From assembly GCA_958295905.1 (NCBI GenBank), contig OY282382.1, positions 5,266,910 to 5,330,909 on the forward strand: a DNA stretch of 64,000 bases. Direction: 5' to 3'. The DNA comes from an uncultured Vicinamibacterales bacterium (GTDB lineage: Bacteria; Acidobacteriota; Vicinamibacteria; Vicinamibacterales; UBA8438). The notes beneath the pieces were generated by a model. It was not told where the DNA came from. It saw nothing but the letters and a program-made list of their open reading frames with translations, and did not search any database. The position numbers and the translations under genes were made by a program. Below, piece after piece: positions 24,324 to 33,506 of the stretch. Every line of letters begins with the position of its first letter. The stretch's first letter is position 1.

Positions 24324-26708
24324 TTGGCGAATGTCAGGTCGGCTTCGTTCCGGCGCGCAACCGGCCGCGGGGTCCTGTCTTTTCTCCTGCTGGCGGCTAC
24401 GCTGGCCGCGGGTGTTCACGCGCAGGCGCCCGGCGACCCTTCCCAGGCCCCGTCCGCTGTCGGCGCGGCGCTGGCCTCCGCCATCGACGGGCCGCCGCCG
24501 CCGGTCGCGCCGGCCGTCATGACCCGCGACGCGGCCGGCCGGACGACGGTCCGCGCCATCCGGCTCGCCGCCGGCATCCGGCTCGACGGCGTGCTGGACG
24601 AGGCGGTGTACCGCAGCGTCCCGCCGATCACGGACTTCCTGCAGCAGGTGCCGGTGGAGGGCGCTCCGGCGACGGAGCGCACCGAGGCCTGGATCATGTT
24701 CGACGAGGAGAACGTGTACGTGTCGGCGCGCGTGCACGACTCGGCCCCCGCCAGCGAGTGGGTCGCCAACGAGATGCGGCGCGATACGATCCAGTTGCGC
24801 CAGAACGACACGTTCTCGGTGTTCTTCGACACGTTCTACGACCGGCGCAACGGCTTCAACTTCTATACCAATCCGCTCGGCGCGCGGGCCGACCAGCAGT
24901 TCACGAACGAGGGCAATCCGAACAACGACTGGAACCCGGTCTGGGACGTACGCACGGGGCGCTTCGACGGCGGCTGGACGGCCGAGATGGAAATCCCGTT
25001 CAAGACGCTCCGCTACCGTTCGGGCGGCGCCCAGTTGTGGGGCGTGCAGATGCGCCGCGCAGTGCGGCGCAAGAACGAGTGGTCCTATTTGACGCGGATC
25101 CCGATCTCGGCCGGGGGCTGGCGGGGCCCCGCGGGGATCTTCCGCGTATCGGCCGCGGCAACGCTGGTCGGACTCGAGCCGCCCGCGGCCAGCCGGCTCG
25201 TCGAAATCAAGCCGTACGCCATCGGCGGCGTGGCGACCGACCGGCATGCCGTTCCCATCCGCGAGAACGATGCCGGCGGCGAGTTCGGCGCCGACGTGAA
25301 GCTGGGGCTCACCCGCAATCTGACGGCGGACTTCACCTACAACACCGATTTTGCCCAGGTCGAGGTGGACGAGCAGCAGGTCAACCTGACCCGCTTCAGC
25401 CTGTTCTTCCCCGAGAAGCGGGAGTTCTTCCTCGAGGGCCGCGGCATCTTCGGCTTCGCGCGGGGCGGCGCGGGCGCCGGCCGCCCGGGCGAGCCGAGCG
25501 ACGCGCCGACGCTGTTCTACAGCCGGCGGATCGGCCTGGAGGGCGACCCGGACAACGTGCAGGCGGTCGTGCCGATCCACGGCGGCGCGCGGATGACGGG
25601 CAAGGCGGGCGCGTTCGACGTCGGCGCGCTGAGCATCCAGACGGACAAGTCGCTGGAGGCCGGCACGGCGTCGACCAATTTCACGGTGCTCCGCGTGCGG
25701 CGGGACATCCTGCGGCGCAGCAGCGTGGGGGGCATCTTCACGAACCGGTCGGTGTCGCTGGTCGGCCCCGGCTCCAGCCAGGCGTACGGCGTCGACGGAA
25801 CGTTCTCGTTCCATGAGAACCTCGACGTCGTTGCCTATTACGCGCGCACGCGGACGCCGCGGGCGGACGGCCGGGACGCCAGCTATCAGGGCCGCTTCGA
25901 CTACGGCGGAGACCGCTACGGTCTGACGGTCAATCACATTGCCGTCGAGGAGCACTTCCTGCCGGAGATCGGCTTCCTGCAGCGCGAGAACTACCGCCGC
26001 AGCAATCTGTCCGGCCGCTTCAGCCCCCGCCCGCGCGGGAGCGCACTGGTGCGGCGCTACGCGCTCGAAGCCGACGTCGACTACTTCACCACGGCGGATC
26101 AGGGCTTGGTCGAGACGCGCGAGCGCACGGTGGACTTCTCGACCGAGTTTCACAACAGCGACCGGTTCGAGGTCAACCTGACCAACTCCTACGAGTGGCT
26201 GCAGGAGCCGTTCCTGATCTCGAAGGACGTGGTGCTCCCGGTCGGCGGCTACGGGTTCACGGCGGGCGCCGTGTCCTACACCCTCGGCGGCCAGCGGCGC
26301 GCCAGCGGCGGACTGGCGTTCACGGCGGGCAGCTTCTGGAGCGGCGGCATCCGCACCCTGGAGTACCGCCAGGGCCGCATCAACGTGTCGAACCAGTTCT
26401 CCGTGGAGCCGACCATTTCGTTCAACGCCATCGATCTGCCGGAGGGGGAGTTCACCACCACGCTGGCCGGCGCCCGCTTCAACTTCGCCTTCAACACGCG
26501 CATGTTCTTCAGCGGGCTGGTGCAGTACAACTCGAGCAACGACCGCTGGGGCAACAACTTCCGGCTGCGGTGGGAATACCGCCCGGGGAGCGAGCTGTTC
26601 GTGGTATACACCGAGGAGCGCGACGTCAACACGCTGCGGCCGCGGCGGATGGACGGGCTGCGCAACCGCGGCTTCGTCGTCAAGCTCAACCGCCTGTTCA
26701 GGCTGTAG
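24324..26708 (+). CDS. DUF5916 outer-membrane protein with CBM9-like N-terminal domain
   Basis: About 794 residues from a TTG at 24324; the start is uncertain because no ATG lies in frame before the signal peptide (GVLSFLLLAATLAAGVHAQ). After a linker comes the carbohydrate-binding-9/DOMON-like domain (IRLDGVLDEAVYRSVPPITD F, then GGWTAEMEIPFKTLRY). A DUF5916 beta-barrel follows, with LGLTRNLTADFTYNTDFAQV and FFPEKREFFLEGRGIFGF, ending in barrel strands and KLNRLF. This family is abundant in Acidobacteriota and Bacteroidota and its substrate is unknown. It is not in an operon. Binding of a sugar or of haem are both possible from family knowledge. Confidence 0.82.
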   Translation: MANVRSASFRRATGRGVLSFLLLAATLAAGVHAQAPGDPSQAPSAVGAALASAIDGPPPPVAPAVMTRDAAGRTTVRAIRLAAGIRLDGVLDEAVYRSVPPITDFLQQVPVEGAPATERTEAWIMFDEENVYVSARVHDSAPASEWVANEMRRDTIQLRQNDTFSVFFDTFYDRRNGFNFYTNPLGARADQQFTNEGNPNNDWNPVWDVRTGRFDGGWTAEMEIPFKTLRYRSGGAQLWGVQMRRAVRRKNEWSYLTRIPISAGGWRGPAGIFRVSAAATLVGLEPPAASRLVEIKPYAIGGVATDRHAVPIRENDAGGEFGADVKLGLTRNLTADFTYNTDFAQVEVDEQQVNLTRFSLFFPEKREFFLEGRGIFGFARGGAGAGRPGEPSDAPTLFYSRRIGLEGDPDNVQAVVPIHGGARMTGKAGAFDVGALSIQTDKSLEAGTASTNFTVLRVRRDILRRSSVGGIFTNRSVSLVGPGSSQAYGVDGTFSFHENLDVVAYYARTRTPRADGRDASYQGRFDYGGDRYGLTVNHIAVEEHFLPEIGFLQRENYRRSNLSGRFSPRPRGSALVRRYALEADVDYFTTADQGLVETRERTVDFSTEFHNSDRFEVNLTNSYEWLQEPFLISKDVVLPVGGYGFTAGAVSYTLGGQRRASGGLAFTAGSFWSGGIRTLEYRQGRINVSNQFSVEPTISFNAIDLPEGEFTTTLAGARFNFAFNTRMFFSGLVQYNSSNDRWGNNFRLRWEYRPGSELFVVYTEERDVNTLRPRRMDGLRNRGFVVKLNRLFRL

Positions 26709-26870
26709 GGATCCTCCAGCGCAGTTGCCAGCGCTGCCACCGGCCGGATGCGCCGGCCCCGATGTCGCTCATCGACTATGAGGAGGTGGACCATGACGGC
26801 GCATTCCCCTTCCGTCCTGAGCGAATTTCCCGCGCTTTGATTCCGCTTGGCGGCGGGTTATGGTTCCTCC

Positions 26871-28442
26871 ATGAGTCTTCCTTACGACAGCCCTCCCCGA
26901 CGCAAGCTGCCCATCGGCGTTCAGACCTTCCGCGAAATCCGCAACGATGGCTGTTACTACGTGGACAAGACGGCCTGGATACAGCGACTGACGGAAGGGG
27001 GTAAGCACTATTTCCTCTCCCGTCCCCGGCGCTTCGGCAAGAGCCTGCTTCTGGACACCATCAAGGAGTTGTTCGAGGGCAATGAGGAGTTGTTCCGGGG
27101 GCTGGCCATCCACGAGAATTGGGACTGGAACGTGCGCCGCCAAGTGGTGCGGCTCAGCTTCGGCAGCGGCGAATACGAGGATCCGGACCATGTGCGGGAC
27201 GAGATGACGGAGCAACTGGAGGCCGTCGAAACGCAGACGGCGGTCAGCGCGGGTCATCACCGGGCTTCCATCCGCTTCCGTCAACTCCTGCGAGCGCTGC
27301 ACGAACGCAGCGGGAGGCGGGTGGCCGTTCTGATCGACGAGTACGACAAGCCGATCACGGATGCGCTGGATGCGCCGGAAGTGGCCCGGTCCAACCGCAG
27401 CTTCCTGCGGAGCATCTACTCCGTCATCAAGGATTGTGACGCGCACATAAAGTTCACCCTGTTCATCGGCGTCAGCAGGTTCTCGAAGGTAAGTCTCTTC
27501 TCCGGCCTCAACAACTTGAAGGACATCACCCTCGACCCGCGCCACTCCGCCATTTGCGGTTATACGGAAGCGGACTTGGACACCGTGTTCGCGCCGGAGC
27601 TGCCCGGCCTGGACCGTGACGAGATACGCCGCTGGTACAACGGCTATTGCTGGCTGGGGGATGAGAAGGTTTACAACCCCTTCGACGTCCTGCTGCTGTT
27701 CGACACCCGCCGGTTCAGGGCGCACTGGTTCGAGACCGGCTCGCCCAAGTTCCTCATCGACACGCTGAGGCGACGACACGTCGCCTCCCCGGACCTGGAC
27801 GGCATGACCGGTACGGAGGCTCTGCTTTCGGCCTTCGATGTCGATGAGATGGCCACGGAGGCGCTGCTGTTCCAGACCGGCTACCTGACGGTCGTCGACG
27901 AGGAGGACCGGGACGGCGCCATCCGCTACCGGCTGGGCTACCCCAACCAGGAAGTGCGCCAGAGCCTGAACGAATATTTGCTGATGGCCTTGCTGCCTGA
28001 CGCCCCCCAGCGGTTGGCGCGGGAAGGTTCGCTCCGCGGGTTGTTGGCCGCCAACGACTTCGCGCGCCTCGAGGCCCTGTTCCGGGCCATCTTCGCCGGC
28101 ATTCCCTACCAGTGGCACGTCAAGAACAGCATCCAGGAGTACGAGGGTTACTACGCCAGCGTGATCTATTCGTACTTTGCCGCCCAGGGCCTGGACTTGG
28201 TCGCGGAGGACACTTCGAGCACGGGCCGCGCAGACCTGACGCTGCGCCTCAACGGCCACATGTATGTGTTCGAGTTCAAGACGGTGGAAAAGGAGGCCAC
28301 GGGCGAAGCCATGAGGCAGCTCAGGGAGAAGGGCTACGCAGACAAGTACAGACACCTGGGCCGGCCGGTCCACCTGATCGGGGTAGAGTTCAGCAGGGAG
28401 AACCGCAACGTCGCCGCCTTCGAGGTGGAGCGGACAGCGTAG
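26871..28442 (+). CDS. AAA-ATPase-like protein with C-terminal PD-(D/E)XK nuclease domain
   Basis: 523 residues from ATG 26871. It opens with LPIGVQTFREIRNDGCYYVD KT and a P-loop variant SRPRRFGKSLLLDT (about 50-63), the pattern of the AAA-ATPase_like (DUF1703) family. Walker B is VAVLIDEYDKPI near residue 150. The C-terminal PDDEXK_9 domain carries GRADLTLRL and VFEFK (about 468-470). Members are found scattered across mobile regions; their job is unknown, with a defence or element-associated role suspected. Intact and standing alone, it is flanked on the right by an integrase remnant, consistent with acquisition by transfer. Confidence 0.85.
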   Translation: MSLPYDSPPRRKLPIGVQTFREIRNDGCYYVDKTAWIQRLTEGGKHYFLSRPRRFGKSLLLDTIKELFEGNEELFRGLAIHENWDWNVRRQVVRLSFGSGEYEDPDHVRDEMTEQLEAVETQTAVSAGHHRASIRFRQLLRALHERSGRRVAVLIDEYDKPITDALDAPEVARSNRSFLRSIYSVIKDCDAHIKFTLFIGVSRFSKVSLFSGLNNLKDITLDPRHSAICGYTEADLDTVFAPELPGLDRDEIRRWYNGYCWLGDEKVYNPFDVLLLFDTRRFRAHWFETGSPKFLIDTLRRRHVASPDLDGMTGTEALLSAFDVDEMATEALLFQTGYLTVVDEEDRDGAIRYRLGYPNQEVRQSLNEYLLMALLPDAPQRLAREGSLRGLLAANDFARLEALFRAIFAGIPYQWHVKNSIQEYEGYYASVIYSYFAAQGLDLVAEDTSSTGRADLTLRLNGHMYVFEFKTVEKEATGEAMRQLREKGYADKYRHLGRPVHLIGVEFSRENRNVAAFEVERTA

Positions 28443-28504
28443 GTCTGCGGCAGACCCGACGATGGGCGCCAACTGGACGATGGGCGCCAAACTGAAAGCA
28501 GGAG

Positions 28505-28736
28505 GAGCGAACGGGATGCGCCGGCCACGCCAGACGATGCGGGCGGTGGTCGGGGCGACGATCCGGACGGGGCGCTAAGAGGGCCGGCGGACCATCCTCG
28601 ATAGCCTGCGCCGTAGGTCCGGCGTGTGTTGGCCGACCGGGCATCCGCGCCGGCGGCCTCGATGCGCCCGCGGTCCTGCTCGGTGATCGGCGCGAGGGGC
28701 GCCGGGGGCGGTCTCGATGATGGCGGTGTCGGTCAT
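28505..28736 (-). pseudogene. Tyrosine recombinase/integrase N-terminal remnant
   Basis: On the minus strand, MTDTAIIETAPG is followed after a frame change by APITEQDRGRIEAAGADARS ANTRRTYGAGYRGWS. This is the SAM-like DNA-binding N-terminus found in site-specific recombinases (usually RSxNTRRxYxxxWRxW). Similarity fades soon after and the catalytic R..HxxR..Y part is absent. A short direct repeat GACGATGGGCGCCAA (twice, 28458-28492) lies just beyond it. Confidence 0.5.
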
Positions 28737-28807
28737 GGTCGGTCTCAGGAGGGCCCGGGGACGTCGGGCGTCGATCCGCTATGATGGCGGCGGTGAGGAG
28801 GTACAGC

Positions 28808-29749
28808 ATGAAGTACGTTGTCGCGATTCTGTCGGGCGTCGTCCTGCTTCCGGGGTTGGCGGCCGCCCAGGCGCCGGGGCGCACGCCGTGGGGCGACCCC
28901 GACCTGCAGGGGGTGTGGACGAACCGGACCACGACGCCGCTTGAGCGGCCGAGCGAGCTCGGAGAGCGGGCGGTGCTCTCCGACGAGGAACGCGCGGCCC
29001 TCGACGCGGAGGCCGACGCCGCCCGGGATCAGCCGCCGCCCCCCGGCCGCACCGGCGCCTACAACGACTTCTGGCTCGACCGCGGCGTGCGGACCAGCCA
29101 AACGTCGCTCATCGTCGACCCGCCCGACGGGCGGTACCCGGCGAAGACCGAGCGCGTGCGCGAGAGCGACGCGGCGTTCGCGGCGTTGCGGGACGGCACG
29201 CAGTTCGACACGTGGGAAGACCTGAACCTCTACGACCGGTGCCTCACGCGCGGCATGCCGGGCGCCATGATCCCCGGCTTCTACAACCACAACTACCAGA
29301 TCCTGCAGACGCCCGACTACGTCGTGATCCTGGTGGAGATGATCCACGACGCGCGGATCATCCCGCTGGACGGACGCGCCCACCTGCCGCCGCGGCTCGG
29401 CCAGTGGATGGGCGATTCGCGCGCCCGCTGGGAAGGGGACACGCTGGTGGTCGAGACGACCAACCTGACCCGGAGGGGCGATGAGCGGGTGCGCTACCTG
29501 GTGCACGCGGCCAGCGATCAGGCGCAGGTGGTCGAGCGGTTCACGCGGGTCGACGCCGGCCGCATCGACTACAGCTTCACCGTCCACGACCCCGCGACCT
29601 ACGCGGGCCCGTGGACGGCCGAGATTCCGATGGTGCCGCTCGGGGGCGAGATCTTCGAGTACGCGTGCCACGAGGGGAACTACGGGCTGGAGAACATCCT
29701 GGCGGGCGCCCGCCAAGCCGAGCGGCGGATGGCCGGAGCGAGCCGGTAG
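28808..29749 (+). CDS. Secreted PDLxGxW-family protein, paralogue 1
   Basis: 313 residues from ATG 28808, chosen because GAGGAGGT lies six bases before it; an earlier ATG at 28781 has no such site. A signal peptide (to about residue 21, LAAAQ) precedes TPWGDPDLQGVWTNRTTTPL. Shared family blocks are GDSRARWEGDTLVVETTNL, ERFTRVDAGRIDYSFTVHDP, YAGPWTAEI and YACHEGNYGLENIL. I know the family only as uncharacterised secreted proteins common in Acidobacteriota. The conserved Cys and His residues (CHEGNY) might bind metal. Its 3' end, stop included, is tandemly duplicated downstream. It is first of an array with two further paralogues on this strand. Confidence 0.75.
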   Translation: MKYVVAILSGVVLLPGLAAAQAPGRTPWGDPDLQGVWTNRTTTPLERPSELGERAVLSDEERAALDAEADAARDQPPPPGRTGAYNDFWLDRGVRTSQTSLIVDPPDGRYPAKTERVRESDAAFAALRDGTQFDTWEDLNLYDRCLTRGMPGAMIPGFYNHNYQILQTPDYVVILVEMIHDARIIPLDGRAHLPPRLGQWMGDSRARWEGDTLVVETTNLTRRGDERVRYLVHAASDQAQVVERFTRVDAGRIDYSFTVHDPATYAGPWTAEIPMVPLGGEIFEYACHEGNYGLENILAGARQAERRMAGASR

Positions 29750-29855
29750 GGCGCTCGTGCGCACGGGCGCAGTGCTCTACGGGCGCCCGCCGGGCCGAGC
29801 GGCGGATGGTCGGATCGGGCCGGTAGGCGCTCGTGGGCATGGGCGCAGTGCTCTA
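29703..29855 (+). repeat. Tandem duplication of the paralogue-1 gene end (77-bp period)
   Basis: Copies are 29703-29779 and 29780-29855. The first contains the last 15 codons and stop of the upstream gene; the second repeats that sequence with several substitutions, followed by a partial third start. Just after it, TGCCGATC is repeated three times (29866-29889). The rest of the gap to 30070 shows no gene. Confidence 0.85.
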
Positions 29856-30070
29856 CGGGCGGTTGCCGATCTGCCGATCTGCCGATCTGCCCAAGCGGCG
29901 GCGACGGCCCGCGTTCCTGACGCGAACCCTCCCCGCGCGGGCGCTTTTGACGGGCGGCGGCGACGGGCGTATATTCGATCTGATTTCGCGGCGCGCGGGC
30001 GACGGGCGGAGGAGCCCGATGCCTGGAGCCGCGCTTCCGGTAGCGCGCCGTACTGTCAGGGGATACGGAG

Positions 30071-31210
30071 ATGAGGCGACGACTGATCGAGTCGCTCGGT
30101 GTGGCAACGGCCATCGCAACCGTCGCGGTGCTGCTGCAGCTCCCCGCCGTGCCGGTGGAAGGACAGGGGCCGAGCGCAACCCCGTGGGGGCATCCGAACC
30201 TGGAGGGCATCTGGCTCGACGTGTACGCGACGCCCTTCGAGCGGCCGGCCGAACTCGGCGATCGAGCGTTCTTCACCCCCGAAGAGCGGGCGGCGCGCGA
30301 CCAGGCCCGCATGGTCAGCCCGGGGCGCAACCGGCGCGGGCAGGACGGCCGAACGGATGTGGCCGGGGCGTACAACGCCGTGTACACGTCGGCGAGGCCG
30401 GCCGGCCCCCGTACGTCGCTCGTCGTCGACCCGCCGAACGGGAGAATCCCCGCCCTCACGCCGGAGGCCCGGCGGCAGAACGACGTCCGGCGAGAGTGGC
30501 GCCTCATGCTCTTGCGCAGCACCGAGACCTGCCGGTCCGGCGCCGGGGGCTGCGCCGGCGGGGAGTACGGGCCGCCGTCGCCGCGCCGATTCGACGTCGC
30601 CCCCTTCTACAACACCGGCCGCATGAACCGCCACCACGGCCCGGAAGATCAGAGTCTGGGCGACCGGTGCATGTCGGGGCGCACCCCCGATTTCAACGGG
30701 TTCCGCCGTATCGTGCAGGGCGCCGACGCCATCGCGATCGGCTACGACACCGGGCAGGGCCAGGGGTACCAGCGCATCGTCAACCTGAGCGGAAGCCATC
30801 CGCCGGACCAGGTCCGCCTGCGGCACGGAGACTCGCGCGGCCGCTGGGAGGGCGGGACGCTGGTCGTCGAGACCACGAATTTCTCGCCCAAGTTCACCTT
30901 CCGCGAGTCGGGCGCGAACCGGCGTATCGTCGAACGCTATCGGCGCATCGACGAGGACACGCTCGCCTACGAGATGACGATCGAGGACCCGACGGTGTGG
31001 ACGGCGCCGTGGACCGTGCGGCAGGAGCTGAAGCGTCAGAGCGGCGAGCAGAACCGGATCTACTACGAGCCGCGGTGCCACGAAGGGAACTACGGCCTGC
31101 CGGCGCTGCTCATCGGCGCCCGCGTGGACGAGCGGGCGTTCGCCGAAGGGCGCGGCCCGGATCCGTTCTCGCTGGACACCGCCACGTGCGTAACCGGCTT
31201 GCAGGACTGA
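30071..31210 (+). CDS. Secreted PDLxGxW-family protein, paralogue 2
   Basis: 379 residues with a signal peptide (hydrophobic about 10-28, ending VEGQ). The mature start GHPNLEGIWLDVYATPFERP corresponds to the family opening. Later blocks are RTSLVVDPPNGRIPALTPEA, GDRCMSGRTPDFNG, GDSRGRWEGGTLVVETTNFS, and YYEPRCHEGNYGLPALL. Cysteine pairs around the ETCRSGAGGCAGGEYGPPSP segment may form disulfides. It is far closer to the paralogue at 33507-34619 than to its immediate neighbours. It has GGAG before the ATG. Same-strand spacing suggests an array of independently duplicated genes. Function unknown. Confidence 0.75.
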   Translation: MRRRLIESLGVATAIATVAVLLQLPAVPVEGQGPSATPWGHPNLEGIWLDVYATPFERPAELGDRAFFTPEERAARDQARMVSPGRNRRGQDGRTDVAGAYNAVYTSARPAGPRTSLVVDPPNGRIPALTPEARRQNDVRREWRLMLLRSTETCRSGAGGCAGGEYGPPSPRRFDVAPFYNTGRMNRHHGPEDQSLGDRCMSGRTPDFNGFRRIVQGADAIAIGYDTGQGQGYQRIVNLSGSHPPDQVRLRHGDSRGRWEGGTLVVETTNFSPKFTFRESGANRRIVERYRRIDEDTLAYEMTIEDPTVWTAPWTVRQELKRQSGEQNRIYYEPRCHEGNYGLPALLIGARVDERAFAEGRGPDPFSLDTATCVTGLQD

Positions 31211-31328
31211 GCGGTGCCGGCCGTGTCGGCGGCCGCCGGCAGGCGTCGCCGGCCGTGCCGGTAACGAAACCCGACGCGGCCCGGCCCTCGTCGGCGTGAG
31301 GCCGGGCTTCGCTACCAGGGGAGCATTG

Positions 31329-32309
31329 ATGATGGGAAACCGTTTCAGAGTCTCGACCGTGGTCACCGCCCTCGCCGCCTTCAGCATCGGCGCCGTCGTC
31401 GCCGTCGGGGTGACCGGCACGGCCAGCCAGGGTCAGGACGAGGCGCCGCGGCCGGCGCGGACCCCCGACGGGCGCCCGAACTTCAACGGCGTGTGGCAGG
31501 CCAACAACGAAGCGCATTGGGATCTGGAAGCGCACGAGGCGCGGCCGGGCATGGTGACGCAGGAAGGCGTCTATCCGTACGAGTACGCCCGGGTGCCGGC
31601 GGCGCCGGTGTTGGCGCTGGGCGCCGCGGCCGGCGTGCCCGGGTCGTTGGGGGTCGTGCAGGGTGACGGCGGCATCCCCTACCGGCCGGAAGCGCTCCGG
31701 CTGAAGCAGGAGAACGCCGAGAACTGGATCGACCGCGATCCCGAGCTCAAGTGCTACCTGCCGGGCACGCCCCGCGCGATGTACATGCCCTATCCCTTCC
31801 AGATCGTCCAGGGCGCCGACAAGATCCACATGACGTTCGGGTTCTCGAATGCGGCGCGCGTCATCCACCTGGACGACGTCGACCTTCCGCCGGACTATAC
31901 CTACATGGGGCACTCGGTCGGACGGTGGGAGGGGGACACGCTGGTGGTCGACGTGACGGAGTTCAACGGCAAGAACTGGTTCGACCGGGCCGGGAACTTC
32001 CACAGCGAGGCCCTCCGGCTCACCGAACGCTTCTCGCCGATGTCGCCGGACGCCATCTGGTACGAGGTGACGATCACCGATCCCGAGACCTTCACCGAGC
32101 CGTGGACGATCGCCATGCCGATTTACCGCCGCCTGGAACCGAACGCCACGGCGCTGGACTATCCCTGCATCGAGTTCGCCGAAGAGTTCATGTACGGGCA
32201 CCTGCGCCGCGAGCAGTTGGTCAGGCGATGGGAAGGCGAGACGATGATCGTCGAGATTACCCGCAAGATTCCGCCCGGCGATCGTCTCCATGAATGGTAT
32301 CGACGTTGA
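31329..32309 (+). CDS. Secreted PDLxGxW-family protein, paralogue 3
   Basis: 326 residues from ATG 31329 (31332 also possible) after GGGGAGC. A signal peptide region (about 8-32) precedes ARTPDGRPNFNGVWQANNEA H, the family opening. Conserved blocks are KCYLPGTPRAMYMPYPFQIV, GHSVGRWEGDTLVVDVTEFN, FHSEALRLTERFSPMSPDAI WYEVTITDPETFTEPWTI, and EYPC-like DYPCIEF. This subgroup carries ALRLTERF and is a common partner of DUF6152 proteins, one of which follows at 32493. The gene's last codons are repeated after its stop. Function is unknown; secretion is well supported. Confidence 0.75.
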   Translation: MMGNRFRVSTVVTALAAFSIGAVVAVGVTGTASQGQDEAPRPARTPDGRPNFNGVWQANNEAHWDLEAHEARPGMVTQEGVYPYEYARVPAAPVLALGAAAGVPGSLGVVQGDGGIPYRPEALRLKQENAENWIDRDPELKCYLPGTPRAMYMPYPFQIVQGADKIHMTFGFSNAARVIHLDDVDLPPDYTYMGHSVGRWEGDTLVVDVTEFNGKNWFDRAGNFHSEALRLTERFSPMSPDAIWYEVTITDPETFTEPWTIAMPIYRRLEPNATALDYPCIEFAEEFMYGHLRREQLVRRWEGETMIVEITRKIPPGDRLHEWYRR

Positions 32310-32480
32310 CGAACCGGTTCGCGCGCCGGCGCCGAAAGTCCGGGGACCCGTCGGATGCGAACCGCCGGTGAAACAACAGCGTGAGTGGTTATCGACGTTG
32401 ACGAACCGGTTCGCGCGCCGGCGCCGAAAGTCCGGGAACCCGTCGGATGCGAAACCGCCGGTGAAACAAACAGCGGCAGG
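32299..32480 (+). repeat. Tandem duplication of the paralogue-3 gene end (92-bp period)
   Basis: ATCGACGTTGACGAACCGGT starts at 32299 and again at 32391, and about 88 bases are nearly identical. The first copy includes the final codons and TGA of the upstream gene. The second lies in the leader of the DUF6152 gene. Confidence 0.9.
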
Positions 32481-32492
32481 GAGGCCGAACCC

Positions 32493-32954
32493 ATGAGGAC
32501 CAGACTACTGATTGGGAGCTTGAGCGCGGTCGTCGGAATCGGTTTCGGGCTGGCGGGAACCGCCGAACCCGTGGCGGCGCATCACGCGTTCGCCGCAGAG
32601 TTCGACGCCGACCGGCCGGTCGAGTTCAGCGGCAAGGTCACGAGAGTCGAGTGGGTCAATCCCCACGTCTGGATCCACATCGACGTCGATCTGGACGACG
32701 GCACGACCGAGCTGTGGGCGTTCGAAGGGGGTACTCCGAACGTGCTGTTCAGGCGGGGCTTCACGAGACGGTCGCTCCTGCCCGGAACCGAGGTCCTCGT
32801 CGACGGGTATCAAGCGAAAGACGGCACGAACCGGGCGAACGGCCGGGACATCACGTTCACCGACGGGACGAGGCTGTTTCTCGGGTCGTCCGGCACCGGC
32901 GCCCCCTACGAGCTGGCGCGGCCCGGTGTCGACACCGTAGAGCCTCGCAGGTAA
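32493..32954 (+). CDS. DUF6152-family secreted protein
   Basis: 153 residues from ATG 32493 with GGCAGGGAGG upstream. The signal peptide ends near VAAHHAF, so the mature protein would begin with the family's HHAF motif, a likely metal ligand pair. FSGKVTRVEWVNPHVWIHID V, then RRSLLPGTEVLVDGYQAKDG and NGRDITFTDGTRLF, complete the small OB-like beta domain. These proteins are repeatedly found next to the PDLxGxW proteins in Acidobacteriota, so the two probably act together in the periplasm. The molecular role is unknown. Confidence 0.82.
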   Translation: MRTRLLIGSLSAVVGIGFGLAGTAEPVAAHHAFAAEFDADRPVEFSGKVTRVEWVNPHVWIHIDVDLDDGTTELWAFEGGTPNVLFRRGFTRRSLLPGTEVLVDGYQAKDGTNRANGRDITFTDGTRLFLGSSGTGAPYELARPGVDTVEPRR

Positions 32955-32995
32955 CCGTTGCCTGTCTGACGTCTTGACGCTACGGCGGTAGGTGC

Positions 32996-33290
32996 CGGGG
33001 CCCGGCTTTGGCGGTTGCGAGTGTCGGGTTCCGGCCCAGTCGTACTGGCGCGACTTGGCTTTGACGGTTGCGGGTTCGAGCTCGGGCGGCGTTGCCTCTC
33101 CGTGCCCGACGGGGCGCGACTTGGCTTTGACGGTTGCGGGTTCCGGCCCGACCGCACTCGGTGCGACCTTGCGGTCGCGCTGGAAGTTCGGCTGGCCCCC
33201 GAGAACTTCTACAAGGGGGAAGCAAAGCAGCGGCGCTGGAAGTTCCGCAGAACTTCTACGGGGGGGCAGACCCCCTGGCGCGGGGTCGCG
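32996..33290 (+). repeat. Intergenic repeats: 66-bp period units plus R1-type hairpins
   Basis: GCGACTTGGCTTTGACGGTT (continuing GCGGGTTC) occurs at 33050-33077 and 33116-33143, with a diverged copy at 33000-33026. From 33160, GCGACCTTGCGGTCGCG is followed by hairpins GAAGTTC/GAACTTC at 33183-33209 and 33239-33256 (loop CGCA), the same layout as R1. A last variant lies near 33425-33455. No gene occupies 32955-33506. Confidence 0.7.
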
Positions 33291-33506
33291 CGGCACGCAC
33301 GTGCCTCGGTGGCCGGGGCGGGAGCCACTTATCTCACCCGGCCCCATAAACCGCGGGGCCGGGTCTTTGCGGTCCGCCGTTCTTGGGGCGTTGGGGTGAT
33401 CGGCGTCCCCCGGTCATGACGGTTTGGAAGTTTCCGCGGGCGCGAGGCTTCTACTAACGTCGGGCCGAGAGGTTTCCGGAGAGGAACCCCTCGGCCCGAC
33501 GGGGTT

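Noticed and set aside
26792..26836. A 15-codon frame starting MTAHSPSV after GAGGAGGTGG
   Set aside because: The ribosome site is excellent but the product is too short and no homologous family is known to me; perhaps the cut start of a lost gene.
32996..33260. Regularly spaced repeats resembling a CRISPR array
   Set aside because: Only two good copies and one poor one, repeat edges are inexact, the intervening sequences are related to an R1 repeat and no cas genes are near.
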